Origin: a bacterium
Lineage (GTDB): Bacteria > Actinomycetota > Acidimicrobiia > Spongiisociales > JAENVV01
DNA: 64,000 nucleotides
Assembly (NCBI GenBank): GCA_024641305.1
Contig: JAHEDI010000014.1
Coordinates: forward strand, 3,810-67,809
Direction: 5' to 3'
Shown here: positions 6,340-16,107 of the stretch, one piece after another
Layout of the letters: each line of letters begins with the position of its first letter
Position numbering within the stretch: the stretch's first letter is position 1
Notes under the pieces: generated by a model
Told to the model about the DNA's origin: nothing
Databases searched by the model: none
The model's input: the letters and a program-made list of their open reading frames with translations, nothing else
Program-made: the position numbers and the translations under genes

Positions 6340-9300
6340 ATGAACCACGATCCCCGAAATCTTCGCCCACCTCTCTGGTACAAAGACGCCGTGATCTACG
6401 AAGTCCATGTCCGGGCATTCGCGGACTCGAACGACGACGGGATAGGCGATTTTCAGGGTCTGACATCCCGGCTCGACTATCTCAGTCATCTTGGCGTCGA
6501 CACCATCTGGCTCCTACCGTTTTACCCGTCTCCGCTTCGTGATGATGGATACGACATTGCCGAATACTTTGACGTCCACCCGAGCTACGGGACACTCGAC
6601 GACTTCAAGATCTTTCTCGATTCCGCCCACGCCCGAAACATGCGGGTGGTCACTGAACTCGTGGTGAACCACACCTCCGATCAACACTCGTGGTTCCAGC
6701 GGGCGCGGCGCGCCGAGCCGGGCAGCCCGGAGCGTGACTTCTATGTTTGGAGCGAAACCCCGGACCGTTTCAACGAAGTCAGAATCATCTTCTCCGATAC
6801 CGAAACGTCCAACTGGGCATGGGACCCGGTTGCCGGGGCTTACTACTGGCATCGCTTTTTCTCTCATCAGCCCGACCTCAACTATGACAACGAACTGGTA
6901 CGCGAAGCAATCATCGACGTCTTCAAATTCTGGCTTGACTTGGGAGTCGATGGTCTCCGCCTCGACGCAGTGCCGTATCTCTTCGAGCGTGACGGTACCA
7001 ACGGCGAGAACCTGCCAGAGACCCATCAGGAGCTGAAACGAATCCGAGCTTTTGTGGACGATAACTATGAGAACCGCATGCTTCTGGCAGAAGCCAATCA
7101 GTGGCCAGAGGACTCAGTCGCCTATTTCGGGGACAACGACGAATGTCATATGGCGTTTCACTTTCCGCTCATGCCGCGCCTGTTTTTGGGGCTGCAATTG
7201 GAGAGCCGTTTGCCGATCATCGACATCCTCGAACAAACCCCTCCGATTCCCCCGGACGCCCAATGGGCAATTTTCTTGCGTAACCATGACGAGCTAACCC
7301 TCGAAATGGTCTCGGAGGAAGAGCGCGACTTGATGTGGCGAGCCTATTCACCGGACCGACGCGCTCGGCTCAACCTGGGGATCCGAAGAAGACTCGCTCC
7401 CCTTCTTGAGAATGACCGACGTCGAATCGAACTGCTATTCAGCCTCTTGATGTCCCTTCCCGGGACTCCGGTCATCTATTACGGCGACGAAATCGGCATG
7501 GGAGACAACGTCTTTCTCGCCGACCGCGACGGGGTACGTACCCCCATGCAATGGAGCAACGACCGCAACGCGGGGTTCTCCAGAGCGAACCCGCAATCGC
7601 TCTACCTGCCCGTTGTGGTCGACCCACAGTTCCATTACGAAACGGTCAACGTCGAGGCCCAACAGGCCAATCCGAATTCTCTGCTTTGGTTCGTGCGCAA
7701 CATGATTCGGCTCCGTCAGCGCCATCCGGTGTTCGGTCGAGGCACCATTGAATTCCTCTCACCTGACAACGAACAGGTGATTGCCTACCTACGCGAGAGC
7801 GCAACCGAAACCATGCTGATCGTCGCCAATCTGACCCGCCACACTCAGTTTGTCGAACTGGATCTCAGTCGGTTCGCCGGCCAAAATCCCACCGAGATGC
7901 TCGGACGGACCGAGGCCCCGAAAATCGCAACAAGTCCCTATCCCCTCTCAATTGGTCCGTATGGTTTCTACTGGTTCTCGATCGAAAGTTTGGACAAACC
8001 ACTCGTCTCTGATGTTGACGAAGTCGTGGAAATCACCGGGAACCTCGAAGCGGCATTCGATAGCGACGGCGGACTGGCCGATGTGCTCGGCCGATTTGTC
8101 GCATCCCAGACCTGGTATCGGGGGGTTCCACCCCGCCACTCCCAAACCAGTGTGCTTGACCTGATCCCGCTAACACCAGGCGAGCAGGATCCCGGCATGT
8201 GGATCGCGCTCATCGGCATTGCACACCACACGGGCCCCGCCGACCTGTACGTCGTACCCATGGCGATCTCGTTCGAGCCCGAGGTTCCGGTCCCCGATGC
8301 GGCGGTTATCGTCGGTGTTGGTCGGGATGGAGTCGTCGGCGTCCTGTATGACGGATTCTCCGATGAACGATTCCGGCAGAGGATTCTCGAAATAGCGTTG
8401 GCGGGCGACTTGATCTTGGGCGGTTCTGGATCTTTGACCTGTCATTCCGGACTGGCTGGCATCAACCATGTGCCCGACAGTCCCCGGGAGTCGACGGTGC
8501 ATACCAACCATCGCGGCGAGACCTACATCGACTACGGGGACGGGCTTGCCCTGAAGATGTTCCGTCGTGTCGAACCGGGAACCAACCCGGACCTGGAGTT
8601 GCGCCGCTTCCTCACCGAGCGAACCGCTTTCGGAACCGTATCCGATACCTATGGAGCACTCGAATATCAGTCAGGTGACACCTATACGGTCGGCATCGTA
8701 CAGCAATCATTTGCCGGGGCCTCGACCGCCTGGGATGTCTTCCAAGGGCTCATCAACACCTGGCTCGAGACGATCGGCGAGCTGGCCCCCCCAAATCGCC
8801 CGATCACTGTGTCAAGTCAATTTGAACAACCTGCCCTTCCCGCCTTTGGCCTGGACCTTCTTCAACCGGCAATCGATCTTGCGACGCGGCTTGGGTCGAT
8901 GACAGCCCAACTCCACCTCGCCCTGGGATCCTTCAGCGAGGATCCCGATCTGGGTCCACATCCCTTTACCCAGCACTACCAGCAGTCGCTGTATCAGTCA
9001 CTGCGCTCCGATGTCCGTCGGGAATTTCGAGCTATCCGCCGACTGGCCGGTCAAGCCCCACCTCATCTCTCCGAGGCGCTGAGCGACATCATCGGGGCCG
9101 AGGCCCAGTGTCTTTCCCGGCTCGACGCAGTAAGAAAGAACCGTATCAATGGTTCCCGAATTCGAGTTCACGGCGATTATCGGCTCGACGAGATCTATCT
9201 GATCGAGGACGAGTTCGTTATCGAAGATTTTTCCGGTGACCATTCCCGTCCCATGACCGAACGGCGCCTGCGAGGGTCGGGCTTGAGTGACGTAGCGCAA

Positions 9301-9609
9301 ATGTTGCGATCTTTCGATTACGTGGCGACCGCCTCGGTCATCCACGGATCACCAGCGAAACAGGCCTGGTCGACCTGGTGGTCTGGCCTGGTCGGCAACA
9401 CATATTTGACAAGCTACTTGGCCGACATCGCTGATTCTGCCCTGATCCCCGATTCCTCTGACGGCATAGACAGCTTGCTCGACGCCTTCATGGTTTCAAA
9501 GGCGTTGAGGGAGGTACATTGGGAACTAGCCAATCGTCCAGACTGGGTCGGTATTCCCGTGGCCGGAATCCGTCAGTTGCTTCATCAAGATCCACCATTC
9601 AGCGGGTAA
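6340..9609 (+). CDS. treS: Trehalose synthase fused to maltokinase-like domain
   Basis: A 1089-aa fusion. Residues about 1-550 are GH13 trehalose synthase (maltose-trehalose interconversion), beginning WYKDAVIYEVHVRAFADSN, with Asp209 (RLDAV), Glu251 (LLAEAN) and Asp317 (RNHDEL). The rest resembles maltokinase (Pep2/Mak), which makes maltose-1-phosphate for the GlgE glucan pathway. The HGD motif is at 944-946 and a second acidic motif EDF at about 962-964. The usual HLGQ and DFEGEP signatures are replaced here by RLDE and DFSGDH, so kinase activity needs caution. I chose ATG 6340 because it starts next to the conserved block; GTG 6331 is an alternative. The 3' end overlaps convergent otsB by 11 nt. 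GlgE and GlgB are not in the window. Confidence 0.92.
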   Translation: MNHDPRNLRPPLWYKDAVIYEVHVRAFADSNDDGIGDFQGLTSRLDYLSHLGVDTIWLLPFYPSPLRDDGYDIAEYFDVHPSYGTLDDFKIFLDSAHARNMRVVTELVVNHTSDQHSWFQRARRAEPGSPERDFYVWSETPDRFNEVRIIFSDTETSNWAWDPVAGAYYWHRFFSHQPDLNYDNELVREAIIDVFKFWLDLGVDGLRLDAVPYLFERDGTNGENLPETHQELKRIRAFVDDNYENRMLLAEANQWPEDSVAYFGDNDECHMAFHFPLMPRLFLGLQLESRLPIIDILEQTPPIPPDAQWAIFLRNHDELTLEMVSEEERDLMWRAYSPDRRARLNLGIRRRLAPLLENDRRRIELLFSLLMSLPGTPVIYYGDEIGMGDNVFLADRDGVRTPMQWSNDRNAGFSRANPQSLYLPVVVDPQFHYETVNVEAQQANPNSLLWFVRNMIRLRQRHPVFGRGTIEFLSPDNEQVIAYLRESATETMLIVANLTRHTQFVELDLSRFAGQNPTEMLGRTEAPKIATSPYPLSIGPYGFYWFSIESLDKPLVSDVDEVVEITGNLEAAFDSDGGLADVLGRFVASQTWYRGVPPRHSQTSVLDLIPLTPGEQDPGMWIALIGIAHHTGPADLYVVPMAISFEPEVPVPDAAVIVGVGRDGVVGVLYDGFSDERFRQRILEIALAGDLILGGSGSLTCHSGLAGINHVPDSPRESTVHTNHRGETYIDYGDGLALKMFRRVEPGTNPDLELRRFLTERTAFGTVSDTYGALEYQSGDTYTVGIVQQSFAGASTAWDVFQGLINTWLETIGELAPPNRPITVSSQFEQPALPAFGLDLLQPAIDLATRLGSMTAQLHLALGSFSEDPDLGPHPFTQHYQQSLYQSLRSDVRREFRAIRRLAGQAPPHLSEALSDIIGAEAQCLSRLDAVRKNRINGSRIRVHGDYRLDEIYLIEDEFVIEDFSGDHSRPMTERRLRGSGLSDVAQMLRSFDYVATASVIHGSPAKQAWSTWWSGLVGNTYLTSYLADIADSALIPDSSDGIDSLLDAFMVSKALREVHWELANRPDWVGIPVAGIRQLLHQDPPFSG

Positions 9610-10339
9610 GCGCTCGTCTTTCCGCCAGGAGTATCTCAAGCGATTGGGCGACTTCGACAGGGTCGGACACCCGGTAACGGGCCAGCGTTGGTCCGTCACC
9701 GACCTTGACGCCGACATCGTCATCTCCTAAAACCGCGAACGCATCTTCATCGGTGACATCATCACCAAAAAACACGATGCAATCGTATGACTCACGGACT
9801 TGCAAGCTTCTGATGGCGGCTCCCTTGTCGCCCTCACCGAGAACCAACTCGACCACCTGTTTACCCTCGATTACACGGGCCCCAAACCGGGACGCCACCG
9901 CCCGCGCCGCAGCGGATGCCTGATCTTTGTCCGAAACATGTCGGTAGTGAAAGGCCGCCCCGAGCGATTTGGGCTCGACAACTGCCCCGTCGAAGTCTGC
10001 CGCCACTGCCGAAAGCGCCTCCGAAATCGCAGCCACCGTCTGGTCCGCCTCTGAATCGACGTCCGACGGCCATGCGCCATGATCACCGATCAGGACTACC
10101 GAAGGTGGCACCTTGACAAACGTCGCCAACGTGTCGCGCGACCGCCCGGAAATGATGGCCGTTCCGACATCCTCAAGCTCAGCCAGTCCAATCAACGCCG
10201 CCACTGCCGGGGCATGCGGAATTGCGGCGGATGGATCATCCACGATGGGAGCCAACGTACCGTCGTAATCACAAGCGACCAGGAGTCGCGGTACGCCAGT
10301 CACTCTTCGGAGGGCGTCAACGAGTTCCTCCCCGATCAC
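9599..10339 (-). CDS. otsB: Trehalose-6-phosphate phosphatase
   Basis: A 246-aa HAD-superfamily phosphatase that converts trehalose 6-phosphate to trehalose. Motif I is ACDYDGTLAP (Asp24 nucleophile, Asp26), motif II lies in AIISGRS, and motif IV is FGDDVTDEDAF. It starts at a GTG overlapping the otsA stop (GTGA), so translation is coupled to otsA. Its 3' end overlaps the convergent treS-mak gene by 11 nt, placing trehalose synthesis from nucleotide sugar and from maltose side by side. Confidence 0.93.
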   Translation of the reverse strand: MIGEELVDALRRVTGVPRLLVACDYDGTLAPIVDDPSAAIPHAPAVAALIGLAELEDVGTAIISGRSRDTLATFVKVPPSVVLIGDHGAWPSDVDSEADQTVAAISEALSAVAADFDGAVVEPKSLGAAFHYRHVSDKDQASAAARAVASRFGARVIEGKQVVELVLGEGDKGAAIRSLQVRESYDCIVFFGDDVTDEDAFAVLGDDDVGVKVGDGPTLARYRVSDPVEVAQSLEILLAERRALTR

Positions 10340-11691
10340 CGGTCTTCCAGTGTGGCCAGGCAGTCCCTGGCCCAGTCAAAAACATCTGCTTTACGAACCA
10401 TATTCCGAAGCTTGCGCATACGTTGCTGCTGCTCATCCACCGGCATGGTGGTGGCGTAGGACAGGGTCTCGACTACCGCGTCGACATCGTACGGATTCAC
10501 GATGAGCGCCGCCCGTAGCTGCTCTGCAGCGCCGGCGAATTCACTGAGCACCAGGACACCATCTCCCGCAGTGCGGCTGGCGACATACTCTTTGGCTACG
10601 AGGTTCATACCATCGCGCAGTGGCGTCACCAGCATGACATCAGCGGCAACGTAATAGGCAATAACCTCTTCCAACGGAAGGGTCCGGTACAAGTAGGACA
10701 CTGGCACCCACCCGGGTTCCCCGTAGGTACCGTTGATGCGCCCGACAATCTGCTCGATATCGATCCGTAGTTGCTGGTAGGCGGGTACTTGTTCACGGCT
10801 CGGAACCGCCACCTGCACGAATGCGAACTGATGGCGTTCTCGCGGTGAGCTGTAGAGTAGGCTTTCGAATGCCTCAAGCCGCAGGTCGATCCCCTTGGTG
10901 TAATCGAGTCGGTCCATACCGAGAATCACATGGTCGGGATCTCCGAGTTCAGATCGAATCTCAGCAGCCCGTTGCTGAACCCCGACGGAACTCGCCAACC
11001 GTTCAAACTCGGCTGTATCGATCGCGATGGGGGCAGGCTGGAGGTGCACCAACCTGCCTCGCCAACGGAGATCGCGTTTCCCGACGGCTTCGGCTCCGGC
11101 TAGGCGCCGGGCGGCTCGCGAGAAATTATCTGCGCTTTGCCGGGTTTGAAAGGCGATCACGTCGGACCCAAGCAGCCCCTCGACAATTTGGCGGCGCCAC
11201 GGCAGGCGGGCAAACACCTCGATCGGAGGGAACGGAATGTGAAGATAGAATCCGACGGTGGCATCGGGGACCACCGAACGCAGCATCGACGGCACGAGTT
11301 GTAGCTGATAGTCCTGAACCCAGACAATGTCCCCAACGGCAGCTACCTCAGCTGCTGCATCTGCATATTTCTGGTTGACGTCGACGTATGAACCCCAGTG
11401 TTGTCGGTCGAACTCCGGTGCCACGATGGCGTCGTGGTAGAGAGGCCAGAGTGTTGCGTTACAGAACCCGAAGTAAAAGCTATCGACCTCATCTTCACTA
11501 AGAGGGACGGGCTTTTGGCTAATTCCATCGTGGTCGAACGGTTCAGGGGCAAAATCCGGGATACCGGCCCAACCGACCCAGGCTCCTTCGGCATTCTGAA
11601 GAACCGGTCGGAGAGCCCTTACAAGACCACCGGGACTGATAGTCCAGTCTTCACCGTCCCAAGCCACGGGAAGCCGATTGGCTACAACCAC
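10336..11691 (-). CDS. otsA: Trehalose-6-phosphate synthase (GT20)
   Basis: The enzyme joins UDP- or GDP/ADP-glucose and glucose 6-phosphate. The protein (451 aa) begins VVVANRLPV and has the donor-loop SPGGLVRAL, the [11 protein letters not shown] segment, [12 protein letters not shown] and the nucleotide-sugar motif [12 protein letters not shown]. The start is uncertain. GTG 11691 cuts the first strand close, an in-frame ATT one codon upstream would restore RIVVVANR, and there is no well-spaced Shine-Dalgarno. It heads an otsA-otsB pair. The gene is intact otherwise and slightly shorter than many homologues. Confidence 0.92.
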   Translation of the reverse strand: MVVANRLPVAWDGEDWTISPGGLVRALRPVLQNAEGAWVGWAGIPDFAPEPFDHDGISQKPVPLSEDEVDSFYFGFCNATLWPLYHDAIVAPEFDRQHWGSYVDVNQKYADAAAEVAAVGDIVWVQDYQLQLVPSMLRSVVPDATVGFYLHIPFPPIEVFARLPWRRQIVEGLLGSDVIAFQTRQSADNFSRAARRLAGAEAVGKRDLRWRGRLVHLQPAPIAIDTAEFERLASSVGVQQRAAEIRSELGDPDHVILGMDRLDYTKGIDLRLEAFESLLYSSPRERHQFAFVQVAVPSREQVPAYQQLRIDIEQIVGRINGTYGEPGWVPVSYLYRTLPLEEVIAYYVAADVMLVTPLRDGMNLVAKEYVASRTAGDGVLVLSEFAGAAEQLRAALIVNPYDVDAVVETLSYATTMPVDEQQQRMRKLRNMVRKADVFDWARDCLATLEDR

Positions 11692-11753
11692 AATTCGCTT
11701 TACTGTTGCCCCCTCGTCACTCCCACCGAGACTAGCCCCCAGGGGATCCGCAG

Positions 11754-12173
11754 TCAGTCGGGTGCGGGAGGCTGTCGATCACGTTTTCGTTCCGAACGGG
11801 CCCGTTTGTCTGACAGCCGCTTTTCATGAGCCCGCCGGGGAATCCGAGTGGCCCGGCGAGTCGGACGGGGCCGCAGAGCCTCAGCAATCAGGTCGGCCAG
11901 CCGCTTTCTGGCCATCTGCCGGTTTCTCCACTGGGAGCGACTCTCATCAACCGTGATGGTGATGACGCCACCGTGGTGAGGAAGTTCAAGGTCGAGACGG
12001 TCCTTCTCGGTGTCTGAGAAAGCCGGCGACCCCAGCACATCGAATGACAGAATCGCCCGGGTATTTGAACGGTTGGCGTGTTGCCCGCCTGGACCTCCAG
12101 ACGTGCTGAACGTCCAGGTCAACTCTCCTTCCGAGATGATGTGTTGGGAGTCAATCCGCAAATCATCGTTCAT
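11754..12173 (-). CDS. arfB: Alternative ribosome-rescue factor / peptidyl-tRNA hydrolase ArfB
   Basis: ArfB (YaeJ, ICT1-like) releases peptides from ribosomes stalled on mRNAs without stop codons. The 139-aa protein has the release-factor catalytic motif GGPGGQHANRSNT near residue 30 and a long basic C-terminal tail (many Arg/Lys after RPTRRATR) of the kind that enters the mRNA channel. The ORF track extends 25 codons upstream, but the ATG at 12173 overlaps the menE stop as ATGA and gives the normal family N-terminus. It is thus the distal gene of a menE-arfB pair. Confidence 0.9.
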   Translation of the reverse strand: MNDDLRIDSQHIISEGELTWTFSTSGGPGGQHANRSNTRAILSFDVLGSPAFSDTEKDRLDLELPHHGGVITITVDESRSQWRNRQMARKRLADLIAEALRPRPTRRATRIPRRAHEKRLSDKRARSERKRDRQPPAPD

Positions 12174-13519
12174 GAGAACAAGTTTCGCACGGCGGTTCGC
12201 CGGATCTTGCCGATCGACGTTCTCGGAAGCGAATCGACCGTTCGCCAAACTTTCGGAATCTTGTACCCGGCCAACGTCTTGCGCAACTCGTCAGACAGAA
12301 AGTCGAACGAAACCTCTGCCGTCAGTTCAACAGCGGCCGCCACGACTTCACCCCAGGTTTCATCCGGGATCCCAACCACTGCCGCCGCTCGGACCGACAC
12401 GAGGGCTTCGAGGGCGTCCTTGACCTCGTCTGCCATCACGTTTTCCCCGCCACTGATGATCACATCTGAAGTACGGCCGGTGATACGGAACCCATCGTCG
12501 ACCATTTCGCCAAGATCTCCGGTCGCCAGCCAACCGTCTGGAAGTCGAGCGACGGAGTCCAGATACGTGGTGGTAACCATCGGGCCGCGCACTTCGATTT
12601 CGGAGCCATTCACCAACCGCATTTCGGCACCCGGGATCGGCGCCACGATCCGGCGCGGCGGATCACCAACTCGCGAGGTGGCGATCTGTGAACCGGCCTC
12701 AGTCATACCGTAGGTCGAAAGTACCCCGAGTCCTCGCCGATGGGCGCGGTCCAAGAGGGTTTGCTTGGCCGGGCCACCGCCTACCAGGACGGCCCGCACG
12801 TCGTATGTCCGGTCATCAAGATCGAGAATGGCGGCAACCTGGGTGGCCACGAATGACGCGATGGTTACCTGCTCGAGCGCGTCGGCGACAAGCGCCGGCT
12901 CAAACCGATCATGCAAGACCACTGCCGATCGACGCGCTGCGCTCCGAATCATGATGGCTGCACCTCCGACATGAAAGATCGGCAGCACCGCCAACCACAC
13001 GTCATCGGCGGTGTGACGAAGATGTTCAGCTGAGGCAGCTTGTCCGGCATCGACATTTGCCCAGGTAAGGACAACCCCTCGACCCTGGCCGGCTGAGCCC
13101 GAGGTGAACACCACCAAACATTCGCTGTCCCCCCGGTGGGGCCCGCCCGCATACGGCGGACCTATCGCCTCGTTGCTGATCGACGGTACCGACCAGGCTC
13201 TTTCGCCATCGTCAACCATCAACGACACGCCGGCCTCTTCGAGTTCCTGCGCCACTTCGCTGTCGGTCAGTCGGGTGTTCATGAGCACACAACTTCCCCC
13301 CGCTCGCCAGACGGCAAAGAGAGCCACCACTGAGGGCAGATCGTTGCGGGCCCAAAGGGCGACACGATTACCGTCTGCAACCCCTGCGCCACGCAGCGCC
13401 CCCGCCAATCGGCTTGCCCTGGCATCAACATCGGCGAACGAATGGACCACCCCGTCGATCACCAGGTAGGGGTGATCGGGGTCGGTTCGGGCCGCGCTAG
13501 ATAACCAGTCTTGAATCAC
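12170..13519 (-). CDS. menE: o-Succinylbenzoate-CoA ligase / AMP-dependent acyl-CoA synthetase
   Basis: An ANL-superfamily adenylating enzyme; context assigns it to activation of o-succinylbenzoate with CoA in menaquinone synthesis. Motifs: P-loop VFTSGSAGQGRGV, the YGMTEAGS core, GWLATGDLGE and the C-terminal lysine in SIGKIRR. The 607-aa ORF in the track runs backwards through menB on the other strand. The realistic start is GTG 13519, giving 449 aa and a normal N-terminus, VIQDWLSSAAR. It diverges from menB by 39 nt and is coupled to arfB. Specificity for succinylbenzoate is inferred from neighbours. Confidence 0.85.
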   Translation of the reverse strand: MIQDWLSSAARTDPDHPYLVIDGVVHSFADVDARASRLAGALRGAGVADGNRVALWARNDLPSVVALFAVWRAGGSCVLMNTRLTDSEVAQELEEAGVSLMVDDGERAWSVPSISNEAIGPPYAGGPHRGDSECLVVFTSGSAGQGRGVVLTWANVDAGQAASAEHLRHTADDVWLAVLPIFHVGGAAIMIRSAARRSAVVLHDRFEPALVADALEQVTIASFVATQVAAILDLDDRTYDVRAVLVGGGPAKQTLLDRAHRRGLGVLSTYGMTEAGSQIATSRVGDPPRRIVAPIPGAEMRLVNGSEIEVRGPMVTTTYLDSVARLPDGWLATGDLGEMVDDGFRITGRTSDVIISGGENVMADEVKDALEALVSVRAAAVVGIPDETWGEVVAAAVELTAEVSFDFLSDELRKTLAGYKIPKVWRTVDSLPRTSIGKIRRTAVRNLFS

Positions 13520-13558
13520 AGCATCTACAGTATCGGCCAGACACGAAAAGGACGATCC

Positions 13559-14449
13559 ATGGTTTCTGAGTTGTTCGACCCCGACGCATGGGACATCGTG
13601 GAGGGATTCGACTTCACCGACATCACCTACCACCGCGCAAAGGCGCATGGAACGGTTCGTATCGCGTTCAATCGACCCGAGGTGCGCAACGCCTTTCGCC
13701 CGCACACCGTCGACGAACTGTTCCGGGCGCTCGACCATGCCCGGATGACCAGCAGCGTTGGTTGTGTGCTTCTCACCGGGAACGGTCCATCCCCGAAAGA
13801 CGGCGGTTGGGCGTTCTGTTCTGGAGGAGATCAGCGAATCCGGGGCAAGGACGGATACAAATACGAAGGCGACGATGGAGTCGATCCAGCCCGACTTGGC
13901 AGGCTCCACATCCTCGAGGTCCAACGCCTCATCCGGTTCATGCCAAAGCCGGTCATTGCGGTGGTTCCCGGCTGGGCTGCCGGAGGTGGCCACTCACTCC
14001 ATGTTGTCTGCGACCTCACCATCGCCTCCCGTCAGCACGCCATCTTCAAACAGACCGATGCCGACGTTGCGTCATTCGACGGCGGGTACGGATCGGCTTT
14101 GCTTGCTCGTCAAGTCGGGCAGAAATTCGCCAGGGAGATCTTCTTTATCGGTAGAGAACATGACGCCGAGGAGTCGCACCGGATGGGCATGGTGAACGTG
14201 GTCGTCGATCATGACGACCTTGAGACCAAGGCACTCGAATACGCCGAAGCCATCAACGGCAAAAGCCCGACCGCTATCCGGATGCTCAAATACGCCTTCA
14301 ACCTGCCAGATGACGGTTTGGTCGGCCAACAACTCTTCGCCGGCGAAGCCACTCGCCTCGCCTATGCCAGTGAGGAAGCTCAGGAGGGTCGCGACGCGTT
14401 CCTTGAGAAACGCGATCAGGATTACAGTCGATTCCCGTGGCACTTCTAG
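13559..14449 (+). CDS. menB: 1,4-dihydroxy-2-naphthoyl-CoA synthase
   Basis: This crotonase-fold enzyme closes the naphthoate ring of menaquinone. The 296-aa protein has the oxyanion-hole GWAFCSGGDQRIRG, the glycine-rich GWAAGGGHSLHVVCDL and the C-terminal RDQDYSRFPWHF typical of MenB. The ORF begins 16 codons earlier in the track, but ATG 13559 has an AAAAGGAC Shine-Dalgarno just upstream and matches family N-termini. It overlaps menA downstream and diverges from menE. Confidence 0.95.
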   Translation: MVSELFDPDAWDIVEGFDFTDITYHRAKAHGTVRIAFNRPEVRNAFRPHTVDELFRALDHARMTSSVGCVLLTGNGPSPKDGGWAFCSGGDQRIRGKDGYKYEGDDGVDPARLGRLHILEVQRLIRFMPKPVIAVVPGWAAGGGHSLHVVCDLTIASRQHAIFKQTDADVASFDGGYGSALLARQVGQKFAREIFFIGREHDAEESHRMGMVNVVVDHDDLETKALEYAEAINGKSPTAIRMLKYAFNLPDDGLVGQQLFAGEATRLAYASEEAQEGRDAFLEKRDQDYSRFPWHF

Positions 14450-15324
14450 CTGTGGGGAGTCCGTGGGTCCAGGCAGCCAGACCGGCCACATTGTGGGCGG
14501 CGATGGCCCCGGTACTCGTCGCGGCCGGCCTGGCTTCCGGAGACGGGGTTTTTCGTTGGGATGCCTTTCTTGGCGCGGCAATTGGTTCGATGGCCATTCA
14601 AATCGCGACCAACTTCGCCAACGATGCCTCAGACGCCAAGCGAGGCGTTGATACGGAGGATCGAATCGGGCCGACCCGGATGGTTGCCTCCGGAGTCATC
14701 TCCGAGCGCCAGATGTGGAGGGCGACCTTCCTGACCTTCGGGGTGGCCGCGTTGGCGGGGATCTGGCTCGTGACCATTGCCGGATGGGTCATTGTGATAG
14801 TTGGAATGACTTCGATCATTGCCGGACTCGGGTACGTTGGCGGGCCTCGGCCATACGGGTACCGGGGACTCGGAGAACTGTTCGTATTCATCTTCTTCGG
14901 GATCGTCGCGACGGTGGTGTCGCGCTTCGTCCATGATCAAACGATTCCCCTCGACGCCTGGCTCCTGGCCATACCGATGGGATTCCTCGTAACGGCGATC
15001 CTGGTGGCCAACAATATCCGCGACATCGAAACCGACCGGGCCACCGGGAAACGCACCTTGGCCGTGATTCTCGGCCGACCAGGAACCAGACGGCTGTACG
15101 CCGCGCTTGTCTATGGGGCCTTTGCAGCCATCACCGTATTCGGTACATTCAGACTCACTCCGCTGGCCACACTGATCGCCGTTTTCTGGTTCCCGTGGGC
15201 AGTCCCTCTGGTACGGACAGTCAACAATGAAACTGCCGGCCCACCGCTCATCGGCGTCCTCAAAGGCACCGCCCGCCTACAACTTCTCGTTGCCTTCTCC
15301 CTGGCGCTCGGAGCGTCGGCGTAG
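14437..15324 (+). CDS. menA: 1,4-dihydroxy-2-naphthoate polyprenyltransferase
   Basis: An integral-membrane UbiA-family prenyltransferase that attaches the isoprenoid tail to the naphthoquinone ring. The first Asp-rich motif NFANDASDAKRG and the second, NNIRDIETDRATGKRTL, are both present, and about eight hydrophobic spans are visible over 295 aa. The start GTG at 14437 lies inside the menB 3' end (13-nt overlap); GTG 14452 just after the menB stop is an alternative. Its stop is 5 nt from that of convergent menH. Confidence 0.95.
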   Translation: MALLAVGSPWVQAARPATLWAAMAPVLVAAGLASGDGVFRWDAFLGAAIGSMAIQIATNFANDASDAKRGVDTEDRIGPTRMVASGVISERQMWRATFLTFGVAALAGIWLVTIAGWVIVIVGMTSIIAGLGYVGGPRPYGYRGLGELFVFIFFGIVATVVSRFVHDQTIPLDAWLLAIPMGFLVTAILVANNIRDIETDRATGKRTLAVILGRPGTRRLYAALVYGAFAAITVFGTFRLTPLATLIAVFWFPWAVPLVRTVNNETAGPPLIGVLKGTARLQLLVAFSLALGASA

Positions 15325-15329
15325 GAGCC

Positions 15330-16049
15330 TCAGTACAGGAATCGGCTGATCAGATCTCCAAGCTCGGCCGGATCTTCACCAACAACCGCATGGCCGACCC
15401 CTTCGATAATGGCGAGTTGTGAACCGTCAATAGCCCTGTGCATCGTTTCGGCGATCGCCACATATTTGGCATCGTCTGCTCCTGCCACGATCAGCGTCGG
15501 GACTCGAATCTCAGCGAGTCGATCTCCAAGATAGGGCTGGGAACCCTGGCCGTAACCTACGAGTGCTCTGGCGAGACCATCGGCCGAGCTGAGAAGCCGG
15601 GTCTCGCGATCAACCGCCCGCCAAATGTCATGCCGCTTGGTAAGCCCACCAAACATCGGATTACCCAACCATTGGTCGATAAACGTTTCAACTCCGTCGA
15701 CGGCGAGGCCGGCAGCAAGACGTTCATCGCTGATCAGCCGCTCTTCCTTCTCGACCGGGTGGGCGATTCCTGGACCAGCCGAAATGAGCACGAGACCCGC
15801 CACCGGCCGCTCAAGGGCATACCGAAGGGCCAAACGGCCACCCATCGAATATCCGATCAGGACCGGTGGTTCTCCGCCCGCCAACCATTCGACCAGGCCG
15901 ACTACAGACTCGAATGTGGCTGGCAAGTCGCTGGAGGCACCGTGACCCGGCAAATCCGGAGCCTCAATGTGGCGGGGCAGGTAGTGCGATAGCTCGTCGA
16001 ACATCCGACCGGCTTGAGTAAATCCGTGCAATCCAATGAGGGCGCTCAC
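15330..16049 (-). CDS. menH: MenH-like alpha/beta hydrolase (SHCHC synthase candidate)
   Basis: A 239-aa alpha/beta hydrolase with an oxyanion segment GLHGFTQAG, the nucleophile elbow IGYSMGGRLAL, acid in AGADDAKY and His in EGVGHAVVGE. MenH forms 2-succinyl-6-hydroxy-2,4-cyclohexadiene-1-carboxylate from the MenD product; this role rests mainly on its position between menA and menD. GTG 16049 gives the compact start SALIGLHGF. The track ORF adds nine residues, and no start has an ideal Shine-Dalgarno. It diverges from menD. Confidence 0.78.
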   Translation of the reverse strand: MSALIGLHGFTQAGRMFDELSHYLPRHIEAPDLPGHGASSDLPATFESVVGLVEWLAGGEPPVLIGYSMGGRLALRYALERPVAGLVLISAGPGIAHPVEKEERLISDERLAAGLAVDGVETFIDQWLGNPMFGGLTKRHDIWRAVDRETRLLSSADGLARALVGYGQGSQPYLGDRLAEIRVPTLIVAGADDAKYVAIAETMHRAIDGSQLAIIEGVGHAVVGEDPAELGDLISRFLY

Positions 16050-16107
16050 CCCTCCATTGTGGCACCTCCCGATCAAGCGTGATCCGGCGAACCACTAGCC
16101 TGGCGGC

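Noticed and set aside
13520-13993. 158-residue N-terminal extension of menE in the ORF track
   Set aside because: It runs antisense through menB, and the family N-terminus begins at GTG 13519.
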